64,000 bases of DNA from Pseudomonas gingeri. Lineage in GTDB: Bacteria; Pseudomonadota; Gammaproteobacteria; Pseudomonadales; Pseudomonadaceae. The position numbers were made by a program, and so were the translations under genes. Each line of letters opens with the position of its first letter. Position 1 is the stretch's first letter. Location of the stretch: contig NZ_JACAOR010000013.1 in the NCBI RefSeq assembly GCF_013386115.1, positions 415,175 through 479,174 of the forward strand, in the 5' to 3' direction. Below the pieces are notes generated by a model. The model was not told where the DNA came from, ran no database searches, and saw only the letters and a program-made list of their open reading frames with translations. Shown piece by piece: positions 17,565-25,227 of the stretch.

Positions 17565-19457
17565 ATGATCCGCATCACCCTCCCCGACGGCTCGCAGCGC
17601 GAGTACGACCAGCCGCTCTCGGTCTTCGAAGTGGCCGCCAGCATCGGCCTCGGCCTGGCCAAGGCGGCGGTGGCCGGCCGGGTCGACGGCAACCTGGTGG
17701 ATTGCGCCACCCTGATCGAGCGGGATGCGCGCGTGAGTATCGTCACCGGACGGGACGACGAAGGCCTGGAAATCCTCCGGCACTCCTGCGCGCACCTGCT
17801 GGCGATGGCGGTCAAGCAACTGTATCCCTCGGCCCAGGTGACCATCGGCCCGGTGATCGAAGACGGCTTTTTCTATGACTTCGCCTACGAACGGCCCTTC
17901 ACCCCCAAAGACCTGGAACTGATCGAAGCGCGGATGCAGGCCCTGGCCGCGACCAATCATTCGATACGCCGACGCACCTTGCCGCGCGCCGAAGCCATCG
18001 AGTACTTCGAAGCCCTGGGCGAGCACTACAAGGCCGAGCTGATCCGGGCGATACCGGAAGGGGAAACGCTGTCGCTGTACCGCCAGGGCGATTTCGAGGA
18101 CCTGTGCCGTGGCCCCCACGTACCTTCGACCGGCATCCTCCAGGCGTTCAAGCTGACCAAGGTGGCCGGCGCCTACTGGCGCGGCGATGCGAACAATGCA
18201 CCGCTGCAGCGGATCTACGGCACCTGCTGGGCCCGGCCTGCGGACCTCAAGGCCTACCTCACCCGCCTGGAAGAGGCCGGCAAGCGCGACCACCGCAAGC
18301 TCGGCGCACAACTGGACCTGTTCCACTTCGACGACTGCGCGCCGGGCTCGGTGTTCTGGCATGCCAAGGGCTGGACCCTGTTCCAGCAACTGATCGGCTA
18401 TATGCGCCAACGCCAGGAACAGGCCGGCTATGTCGAAGTGAATACCCCGGATGTCATGGACCGTGGCCTGTGGGAAACCTCCGGGCACTGGCAGAACTAC
18501 CGCGATCACATGTTCACCACCACGACCGAGGATGAGCGGGTATTCGCCCTCAAGCCGATGAACTGCCCCGGCGCGGTGTCGATCTTCGGCCACGGCCTGA
18601 AGAGCTACCGCGACCTGCCGTTGCGGATCGCCGAGTTCGGCAAGGTGCATCGCTACGAACCGTCCGGGGCCTTGCACGGGCTGCTGCGGGTACGCCACTT
18701 CACCCAGGACGACGCGCATATCTTCTGCACCCCGGCGCAGATGCAGGCCGAATGCGAAACGGCGATTGCCCTGGTGTTCGATATCTATCGCGAGTTCGGC
18801 TTCGAGGATGTCGTGGTGAAGCTGTCGACCCGCCCGCTCAATCGCATCGGCAGCGACGAGACCTGGGACCAGCTGGAAGGTGCGCTGATCGGCGCCCTGG
18901 GACGGATGGGGATCGAGTACCGGCTCAATCCCGGCGAAGGCGCCTTCTATGGGCCGAAGCTGGAATTCGTGTTGCGCGATGCCATCGGCCGCGACTGGCA
19001 GTGCGGGACCTTGCAGGTGGACCTCAACCTGCCGGAGCGTTTCGACATCGGCTACATCGGCGAAAACGGCGAGCGCCAGCGACCGGTGATGTTGCATCGG
19101 GCACTGTTCGGCTCGCTGGAACGGTTTATCGGGATCCTGATCGAGCACTACAGCGGTGCCCTGCCGCTATGGCTGGCACCCCGCCAGGCGGTGGTGCTGA
19201 ATATCAGCGAGGGCCAGGCCGACTATGCCCGGGAGGTCGCCGAGGAGCTGAAGCGCCGTGGTGTCCGCGTCGTCGCCGACCTGCGCAACGAGAAGGTCGG
19301 CTACAAGATCCGCGAGCACAGCCTGCAGAAGGTGCCGTACCTGCTGGTGGTGGGTGAGAAGGAAAAGGCCGCGCAGCAGGTCAGCGTGCGCAGCCGGCAG
19401 GGCGAAGACCTGGGGACGATGGGCGTCGAGGCGGCGTTGCAACTCCTGGCTTCGTGA
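17565..19457 (+). CDS. thrS: Threonyl-tRNA synthetase paralog (ThrS2)
   Basis: The 630-residue class II synthetase has TGS (residues 1-60), SAD editing (HSCAHLLAMAVKQL, DFEDLCRGPHVPST), catalytic and C-terminal anticodon-binding domains. Zinc ligands Cys (PMNCPGA), His (DDAHIFC) and His (VMLHRALFGSLERF) are kept. Two residues beside them differ from the canonical enzyme as I recall it: CPGH is CPGA, and VRGFTQDD is VRHFTQDD. It is last in the folE2 operon, 38 bases after the dihydroorotase, with AAGGA before the ATG. It should be a zinc-starvation isozyme; a housekeeping thrS is expected next to infC. Confidence 0.9.
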   Translation: MIRITLPDGSQREYDQPLSVFEVAASIGLGLAKAAVAGRVDGNLVDCATLIERDARVSIVTGRDDEGLEILRHSCAHLLAMAVKQLYPSAQVTIGPVIEDGFFYDFAYERPFTPKDLELIEARMQALAATNHSIRRRTLPRAEAIEYFEALGEHYKAELIRAIPEGETLSLYRQGDFEDLCRGPHVPSTGILQAFKLTKVAGAYWRGDANNAPLQRIYGTCWARPADLKAYLTRLEEAGKRDHRKLGAQLDLFHFDDCAPGSVFWHAKGWTLFQQLIGYMRQRQEQAGYVEVNTPDVMDRGLWETSGHWQNYRDHMFTTTTEDERVFALKPMNCPGAVSIFGHGLKSYRDLPLRIAEFGKVHRYEPSGALHGLLRVRHFTQDDAHIFCTPAQMQAECETAIALVFDIYREFGFEDVVVKLSTRPLNRIGSDETWDQLEGALIGALGRMGIEYRLNPGEGAFYGPKLEFVLRDAIGRDWQCGTLQVDLNLPERFDIGYIGENGERQRPVMLHRALFGSLERFIGILIEHYSGALPLWLAPRQAVVLNISEGQADYAREVAEELKRRGVRVVADLRNEKVGYKIREHSLQKVPYLLVVGEKEKAAQQVSVRSRQGEDLGTMGVEAALQLLAS

Positions 19458-19474
19458 CCTTGTCACCGGACTTC

Positions 19475-19549
19475 TGTGGGAGGGGGCTCGCCCCCGAAGC
19501 TTTTAGTGCCCTCAAGGCCCTCTTCGGGGGCAAGCCCCCTCCCACAAGG
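19475..19549. repeat. REPIN with GTGGGAGGGGGC ends, between thrS2 and the DUF3617 gene
   Basis: GTGGGAGGGGGCTCGCCCCCGAAG faces CTTCGGGGGCAAGCCCCCTCCCAC, with a 28-base spacer. It forms a strong hairpin between two convergent genes and may serve as terminator for both. Its bases differ from the GTGGGAGCCGGC subtype elsewhere in the window. Confidence 0.75.
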
Positions 19550-19571
19550 CCCGTTGCTGCCTGCAAGGCGA

Positions 19572-20087
19572 TCAGGAACGGGGCTTGACCACGCCGCAAT
19601 CCTGCCCCAGCCAGACGGCCTTGGTGTCCATGCTGCCGTTCTGCTGGACACCCGTGGCATTGAAGGTGCCGCTGACCTGGGTGGTGAACTCGCGATCACT
19701 GACAAAGTGCGCCGTGCCCGCCCCCTGGGCCTTCGGACAGCTGAACCTGAACTTCCAGTTCGGGCCGTTGCGCTCGGTAATCTGCTGGCTGCAGCCGGAC
19801 TGCGGATCGGTCAGCGGAATCGAGTCGGAAGCCACCTGCTGTGGGGTCAGGCACATCCGGACACCCTGCCCGCCCAGATTGATGCCCTGCTTTTCCAGGG
19901 CCGCCCGCTGCTCCGGCGTGGTGTTCTGCTTGAGCACGCCGAGCAGCATGCCGACATCCAGCGACTGGTTTTCGACCTGCACATTGCTTGAGGTCAGCTC
20001 CCACAAACCGGGCTGCAGCACTTGCGCCTGGGCGACGGGAATCACGAAGGCACAGGCGATGGCCAGACCCGGCAGACGAAGGTTCAT
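19572..20087 (-). CDS. DUF3617 family periplasmic protein
   Basis: The 171-residue product has a signal peptide (MNLRLPGLAIACAFVIPVAQA) and the DUF3617 pattern: LQPGLWELTSSNV near the mature N-terminus, RMCLTPQQVAS in the middle, and CSQQITERNGPNWKFRFSCP. AGGAG seven bases upstream supports the start at 20087. Family function is unknown; the proteins are periplasmic and often annotated only by domain. It is convergent with thrS2 and divergent from cls. Confidence 0.8.
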   Translation of the reverse strand: MNLRLPGLAIACAFVIPVAQAQVLQPGLWELTSSNVQVENQSLDVGMLLGVLKQNTTPEQRAALEKQGINLGGQGVRMCLTPQQVASDSIPLTDPQSGCSQQITERNGPNWKFRFSCPKAQGAGTAHFVSDREFTTQVSGTFNATGVQQNGSMDTKAVWLGQDCGVVKPRS

Positions 20088-20215
20088 CGTATTGCTCCTA
20101 GAGAATTGTCCTGCTTAGACGTCAGAATGATGCTTGGGTTGCGTGATGAATTAAATAGCGACAATCGTGATGGAACATGGTCTGTTAGGCATTGGGAAAT
20201 CAGGACCTGGAGCTT

Positions 20216-21655
20216 ATGGATTATTTTGGCCCCCATGTTTTCGGCTATCTGATCGCACTGATTCATTCACTCGGGACCATCGCGGCAATCCACGCCGTGC
20301 TGACCGTGCGCACCGCACAGGGCTCGATTGCCTGGGCCCTGTCGCTGATCTTCATTCCCTATCTGACGCTGATTCCCTACCTGGTCTTCGGCCGTAGCAC
20401 CTTCGACGCCTATATCAAGGCCCGGCGCCAGGCCAACGTGGAAATGCGCAAGGCCATCGCCGACCTGAACTGGCGCCCCTGGGTCGAGGAAGCGCTCACC
20501 GCCCGCAACTCCCAGGCCTATGCCGCGCTGCGGGCAATGCCCAAGCTCGGTCGCATGCCGTGCCTGGCGAATAACCAGGTCCGCCTGCTGATCAATGGCG
20601 AAGCCACCTTCGAGGCGATTTTCCAGGCCATCGGCCAGGCCCGACATGCCGTGCTGGTGCAGTTTTTCATCGTCCACGACGACAAGCTCGGGCGTCGCCT
20701 GCAAAGCCTGCTGCTGGAAAAGGCCGCCGAAGGCGTCGAGGTCTACCTGCTGTATGACGGCATCGGCAGCCATGCCCTGCCCCACGGCTACGCTGACGTC
20801 CTGCGCGAGGGCGGTGTGCGGGTGAAGGCCTTTGCCACCCGCAGCGGCTGGCTCAACCGGTTCCAAGTGAATTTCCGCAATCACCGCAAGGTGGTGGTGG
20901 TCGATGGCCTGACCGGCTTTGTCGGCGGACATAACGTCGGTGATGAATACCTCGGCTCCAGGCCGCCGCTGTCACCCTGGCGCGATACCCATGTGCAGGT
21001 CAGCGGCCCGGTGGTGGCCTGCCTGCAGGAGTCGTTCGCCGAGGACTGGTTCTGGGCTTCGCGACAGTTGCCGCCGCTGATCCTGCCGGATGCCTATCCG
21101 GATGACGGCGTGCTCTGCCAACTGCTCGCCAGCGGGCCGGCCGATCCCTTCGAAACCTGCTCGCTGTTCTTCGTCGAGGCGATCCACGCCGCCCGGGAGC
21201 GGGTCTGGATCACCAGCCCCTACTTCATCCCCGACGAAGCCGTGTTCGCCGCCCTGCGCCTGGCGGTGCTGCGCGGCGTCGACGTCCGCCTGCTGCTACC
21301 CTCGCGGCCGGATCACCGGATCGTCTACGCCGCCTCCAGCCTCTATGCCTTCGAAGCGGTGCGCGCCGGGGTCCGGGTGTTCCGCTATGGCCCGGGGTTC
21401 CTGCACCAGAAGGTGGTGCTGGTGGACAACGAAATCAGCGCCATCGGCAGCGCCAACCTGGACAACCGCTCGTTCCGGCTGAATTTCGAATTGATGCTGC
21501 TGACGGTCGACGAAGCCTTCGCCAGCGAGGTGGAAAACATGCTCTTGAAGGACTTCGACCTGGCCCGGGAGGTGACCCGCGAAGACAGCCGGGAAACCCA
21601 CCGCCTGCAACAGCTCGGCATGCGGGTCGCCCGGTTGATCTCGCCGATCCTCTAG
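20216..21655 (+). CDS. cls: Cardiolipin synthase (ClsA type)
   Basis: The 479-residue phospholipase-D-superfamily enzyme has two N-terminal membrane helices (residues 5-60) and two HKD motifs: NHRKVVVVDGLTGFVGGHN near 225 and HQKVVLVDNEISAIGSANLDNRSF near 400. It joins two phosphatidylglycerol molecules to make cardiolipin and glycerol at the inner membrane. ATG 20216 is selected because CTGGAG lies just upstream and the protein then starts directly with the first helix; an in-frame ATG at 20192 is less likely. Length matches E. coli ClsA (486). Confidence 0.92.
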   Translation: MDYFGPHVFGYLIALIHSLGTIAAIHAVLTVRTAQGSIAWALSLIFIPYLTLIPYLVFGRSTFDAYIKARRQANVEMRKAIADLNWRPWVEEALTARNSQAYAALRAMPKLGRMPCLANNQVRLLINGEATFEAIFQAIGQARHAVLVQFFIVHDDKLGRRLQSLLLEKAAEGVEVYLLYDGIGSHALPHGYADVLREGGVRVKAFATRSGWLNRFQVNFRNHRKVVVVDGLTGFVGGHNVGDEYLGSRPPLSPWRDTHVQVSGPVVACLQESFAEDWFWASRQLPPLILPDAYPDDGVLCQLLASGPADPFETCSLFFVEAIHAARERVWITSPYFIPDEAVFAALRLAVLRGVDVRLLLPSRPDHRIVYAASSLYAFEAVRAGVRVFRYGPGFLHQKVVLVDNEISAIGSANLDNRSFRLNFELMLLTVDEAFASEVENMLLKDFDLAREVTREDSRETHRLQQLGMRVARLISPIL

Positions 21656-21698
21656 TGGCTTGTGGCGCCGGGGTTGACCGACAGAACAGGCCACCCGG

Positions 21699-22883
21699 TC
21701 AGCGGTACAGGTCCTCGCGGGTCCAGGGCAGGTCATGGCTGCCATCGGCGAAGGGTTTTACCGCGAGGATCTGGTGCAGGTTGATCCAGCCTTTCTCGAA
21801 GGCGTAGGCGCAACCGGCCAGGTACAGCCGCCAGATTCGCAGGGCCTTTTCCGGAACCTGCCGGGCGGCGGCCTCCAGGTTGTTTTCCAGGCGCTGGCTC
21901 CAGAAGTTCAGGGTCTTGGCGTAGTGCAACCGCAGGCTTTCGACATCGACCACTTCCAGGCCGGCCTCGCTGATAAACGCCGAAATCATCGACAGGTGCG
22001 GCAGTTCGCCATTGGGGAACACATAACGATCGATGAAGTCCCCGGCCCCGCGCCCGACCGGACGCCCGTCGGTGTGCTTGGCGGTAATGCCATGGTTCAT
22101 CACCAGGCCGCCCTCGCGCACCGCGCCGAAGAGGATATCGCTGTACTGCTTGAGGTTGGCGTGGCCGACATGTTCGAACATGCCGACACTGACCACCTTG
22201 TCGAAACGCCCGTCCTGCGGTAGGTCGCGGTAATCGAGCAGTTGCAGGTCGACCTTGTCCTGCAGGCCTTCGGCGATCACCCGCTCCTTCGCCAGGGCCA
22301 GTTGCTCCTTGCTCAGGGTGATGCCGAACACCTTGACCCCGAACTCACGGGCCGCGAAACGCGCCAGGCCGCCCCAGCCACAGCCGACATCCAGCAGGTA
22401 TTCGCCCGGTTGCAGGCGCAGCTTGCGGCACAGGTGACGGAACTTGGCCTGCTGGGCTTCCTCGAGGGTGGCGTCCTCGGTTTCGAAGTAGGCGCAGGAA
22501 TAGACCATCTCGCGATCCAGCCAGAGCTGGTAGAACGCGTTGGACAGGTCGTAGTGATAGGAAATGGAAGCCGCGTCGGTTTCCTTGTCGTGGGCCTGGC
22601 GCACCGGAAGGCTGTCCCCTTCATCCTCCAGCAACGCCTGGCTCAACTCGTCACAGACCCGCACCACTTCGCTGACCGAGCCTTCGAGCTCCAGCTTGCC
22701 CTCGACGAACGCGCTGCCCAGCAGGTCCAGCGTGGGGTGCGTGAATTGCGCAACCAGCTGCGGGTCCTTGACGATGATGGTGACACTGGGTTCCGGCCCC
22801 AGATTGAATTCATGGCCGTCCCAGAGTCTCAGGCGTAGCGGAAGCTGAAGATTCTGTAAGGCCGGTGGAAGTTGCGCGAGCAT
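21699..22883 (-). CDS. cfa: Cyclopropane-fatty-acyl-phospholipid synthase
   Basis: The 394-residue SAM-dependent enzyme adds a methylene bridge to cis-unsaturated acyl chains of membrane lipids, often in stationary phase. Motifs are ISYHYDLSNAFYQLWLD, MVYSCAYFE, the SAM site LDVGCGWGGLARF, SVGMFEHVG and NHGI. An N-terminal SCP2-like region (1-90) precedes the catalytic domain. An AGGGGGG ribosome site precedes the ATG. It follows the bufferin operon on the same strand after 85 bases and is convergent with cls. It is one of two common Cfa subtypes in Pseudomonas. Confidence 0.9.
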   Translation of the reverse strand: MLAQLPPALQNLQLPLRLRLWDGHEFNLGPEPSVTIIVKDPQLVAQFTHPTLDLLGSAFVEGKLELEGSVSEVVRVCDELSQALLEDEGDSLPVRQAHDKETDAASISYHYDLSNAFYQLWLDREMVYSCAYFETEDATLEEAQQAKFRHLCRKLRLQPGEYLLDVGCGWGGLARFAAREFGVKVFGITLSKEQLALAKERVIAEGLQDKVDLQLLDYRDLPQDGRFDKVVSVGMFEHVGHANLKQYSDILFGAVREGGLVMNHGITAKHTDGRPVGRGAGDFIDRYVFPNGELPHLSMISAFISEAGLEVVDVESLRLHYAKTLNFWSQRLENNLEAAARQVPEKALRIWRLYLAGCAYAFEKGWINLHQILAVKPFADGSHDLPWTREDLYR

Positions 22884-22968
22884 GAGTGATCCCCCCTTGT
22901 TTCAGACGTCTGATTAAAGGGTAGCGCATCCACGGAAACTGTCAGCCTATCGAGATAATAGTCCCGAA

Positions 22969-23757
22969 CTATGATGTTCGCCGCTGCACCAGGCCGTCGT
23001 TCACCCATTGTTTGAGCCAGGTCACGGCCTGCAAGGGCGCACCTTCGCCCAGACTCTGCGCCAGTTCGCCGCATAGCTGCGCGAAACTCCAGCCATCGCG
23101 GGCCATGCCGCCCAGGGCCAGGGCTTCGGCGGGCTCCAGGCTGCGGTAATGACAGACCAGGCCGGCGCGCCAGACCAGGCAGGTCTGTGGCGAATCCAGC
23201 GGCTCGCTGGCCGGAAAATCGGTTTCGGCCTTCACCGCCCGCCACATCGCCAGGCTGTTGAACGCGCATTCGAGCCAACGGACGCTGGGCACCAGTTCCA
23301 GTTGCAGCCCCGGCCAGTCCTCGGGCGGCAAGCTCGCCATGCGCTCCAGGGTCATGGGGTCGCCGGGCAAGGCATCGAAGGCCAGGGTGAAGGCCCATTC
23401 CAGGCGTATCAGGTCGGCCAGCGGCGCACTTTGCTCCGCTATCAGGTGACGCTGGACAAAGGCCTCGAACCCCGCGCCCAGCCAGCGCAGGCTGTAGCTG
23501 GACGAGGGACATTGACGCAGGTAGGCGTGGGTCAGCGCATCGAACTCATCGTCGCCCAGCCAGTTCCAGACCGTCGGAAAATCGCTGAGCAGGGTTTCCT
23601 GCAACCGCGAGCGGTAGGCATTGTGGTAGATCGCCAGGCCAGTCTCGACATCCAGCGTCGGACCGCCGATCAGGCTGCCACTCAGGGCCGCCTCGGCCTC
23701 GGACGCTTCGCCCAGCAGGTAGCGTTCAAAGGCCAGTTGCCAATCGTTCAGGCGCAT
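22969..23757 (-). CDS. bufC: DUF2063 / HvfC-BufC-type partner protein of the bufferin operon
   Basis: The 262-residue protein has the DUF2063 N-terminal domain (LNDWQLAFERYLLG, GLAIYHNAYRSRLQETLLSDFPTV, HAYLRQCPSSSYSLRWLG) and a divergent C-terminal half. Such proteins bind the modified or unmodified precursor and work with the DUF692/MNIO enzyme encoded just upstream. The start at 23757 overlaps the bufB stop by ten bases. It is the last gene of a three-gene operon; the symbol follows the bufferin naming and is by analogy. Confidence 0.8.
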   Translation of the reverse strand: MRLNDWQLAFERYLLGEASEAEAALSGSLIGGPTLDVETGLAIYHNAYRSRLQETLLSDFPTVWNWLGDDEFDALTHAYLRQCPSSSYSLRWLGAGFEAFVQRHLIAEQSAPLADLIRLEWAFTLAFDALPGDPMTLERMASLPPEDWPGLQLELVPSVRWLECAFNSLAMWRAVKAETDFPASEPLDSPQTCLVWRAGLVCHYRSLEPAEALALGGMARDGWSFAQLCGELAQSLGEGAPLQAVTWLKQWVNDGLVQRRTS

Positions 23758-24593
23758 AGCGGTCTCCGCGCCAGCGCGGCGGTGCCCAGCTCGCGGGCCT
23801 TGTCCAGTTCCGTCACCAGCTCTTGCAGCGGCGGAAAGTGATCGTCGCGCTCCAGCAGGGTCGCCACCGGCCCGAGGTATTCCAGGGTGCGCTGGTAGAG
23901 CTCCCATACCGGATCGCAGACCGGATGGTCATGGGTATCGATCACGTAGTCGCCATAGTCGGCATGCCCGGCCAGGTGCAACTGGCGGATCTTGCGCGCC
24001 GGCAGGCTTTGAATGAAGGTCCAGGGATCGAAACCGTGGTTTCGCCCGCTGACATAGACATTGTTGACGTCGAGCAGCAGCTCGCAATCGCTGAGACGGC
24101 TCAGGGCCTCGAGGAATTCCCATTCGCAGAACTCGTCGGAAGCGGCGCGCACGTAGCTGGAGACATTCTCCAGCACCAGCGGCTGTTGCAGCACGTCCTG
24201 CACCTGGCGCACACGGCCGGCGACGTAGTACAGGCTTTCTTCGGTGTAAGGCAGCGGCAACAGGTCGTGCAGTTGATGGGCGTTGCCACGGCTCCAGCAC
24301 AGATGGTCGGAAATCCACGCGGGCTTTACCCGGTCGGCCAGCTGCTTGAGGTTCTTGAGGTACTGCGCATCGAGTTCATGGGGGCCGCCGATGGACAGCG
24401 ACACGCCATGCATCACCAGCGGATAACGCTCGGCGATGGCGTCCAGGTAATACAGCGCCTTGCCGCCCTGGACGAGGTAATTCTCGGAAACGATCTCGAA
24501 CCAGTCCACGGCGGGCGACTGCTCGAGAATCTCCTGGTGGTAGTGACTGCGCAAACCCAGGCCATAACCCAGGAAAGGACGGGAAGCGGACAT
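23748..24593 (-). CDS. bufB: MNIO (DUF692) multinuclear iron oxidase, BufB-like
   Basis: The 281-residue TIM-barrel protein belongs to DUF692: GYGLGLRSHYHQEIL, DWFEIVSENYLVQGGK, MHGVSLSIGGP, SDHLCWS, ENVSSY, LLLDVNNVYVS, HLAGHADYGD and DTHDHPVCDPVWELY carry the His, Asp and Glu metal ligands. MNIO enzymes oxidise Cys residues in ribosomally made peptides, for example to oxazolone/thioamide or thiooxazole groups. The substrate is most likely the Cys-rich protein encoded 70 bases upstream. It overlaps the DUF2063 gene, as in described bufferin operons. Confidence 0.9.
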   Translation of the reverse strand: MSASRPFLGYGLGLRSHYHQEILEQSPAVDWFEIVSENYLVQGGKALYYLDAIAERYPLVMHGVSLSIGGPHELDAQYLKNLKQLADRVKPAWISDHLCWSRGNAHQLHDLLPLPYTEESLYYVAGRVRQVQDVLQQPLVLENVSSYVRAASDEFCEWEFLEALSRLSDCELLLDVNNVYVSGRNHGFDPWTFIQSLPARKIRQLHLAGHADYGDYVIDTHDHPVCDPVWELYQRTLEYLGPVATLLERDDHFPPLQELVTELDKARELGTAALARRPLCA

Positions 24594-24663
24594 GCAGGAC
24601 TCCTCGCGAAGTGTCCGCAGCGGCGTGGGGGGGCCGGCCGCTGCGGGAGCACTCGGTCGCCGA

Positions 24664-24915
24664 TTATTCGCCGACTTTACCGCCAGCCGCGTCGCAGGCC
24701 GACTTGCTCATTGCCTTGAAGCCCTGGCCTTTGCAGGAGCCCTGGCCTTTGCAAGCGTGATCCTTGGTCTTGCAGTCGTTCTGGCCCTTGCAGGCGTTGA
24801 CGCCATAGCAGTGAACCTGAGCATCGGCAGCCGACGCCTGGGTAACAACGCCCGCAAACATGGTGGCAGCAGCGAGAGCGAGAGCAGCACCGGCAGCAGC
24901 AGTTTTGATGTTCAT
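24664..24915 (-). CDS. Bufferin-type Cys-rich precursor peptide (BufA-like)
   Basis: The 83-residue product has a signal peptide (MNIKTAAAGAALALAAA..., cleavage near ASA-AD) and a mature part of about 53 residues with six Cys. Three of them are followed by Lys-Gly (ACKGQ twice in variants, SCKGQG). GAGGAAAC lies just before the ATG at 24915. It is first in the operon with bufB and bufC. Described bufferins are exported to the periplasm and bind copper after modification of Cys; I think this is the BufA2 subtype, but the subtype call is from memory. A role in copper or other metal stress is likely. Confidence 0.82.
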   Translation of the reverse strand: MNIKTAAAGAALALAAATMFAGVVTQASAADAQVHCYGVNACKGQNDCKTKDHACKGQGSCKGQGFKAMSKSACDAAGGKVGE

Positions 24916-25227
24916 GTTTTGTTTCCTCGAAATGATCGCTAGGGGTGTCGGTCCGAACGGAATGTTCAGTCTCGACATAGCACTAGAGAGCGGTCGCTTT
25001 CGGCTGTTACAGCGCGCGACAAATATTTTCGAGAGAAACCCTGAGTCCTGCTTTTGGGGGGTGACGCGGAGCGTCACAGGCTGCATTCCCACGCAGAGCG
25101 TGGGAACGATCAAAGCCCTTTGTGTACCCTCGGAAAACAGTAAACCCTGTGGGAGGGGGCTTGCCCCCGAAGGCGTCCTCGGGAGCGCCAGAAGCTTCGG
25201 CGGCAAGCCCCATCTACAAGATCGAGG
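24916..25227. other. Intergenic region: bufA promoter side and two repeat types
   Basis: This 312-base gap between the minus-strand P-type ATPase end and bufA holds no convincing gene. A palindrome TTCCCACGC-AGAG-CGTGGGAA at 25086-25106 belongs to a repeat family (CATTCCCACGC...GCGTGGGAACGAT) familiar from Pseudomonas genomes. A degenerate REPIN with GTGGGAGGGGGC ends runs from about 25149 to 25220. No obvious metal-regulator box was seen before bufA. Confidence 0.6.

Noticed and set aside
24916..25000. Possible copper-regulator box before bufA
   Set aside because: No convincing palindrome of a known metal-regulator type was found in the region upstream of the start.
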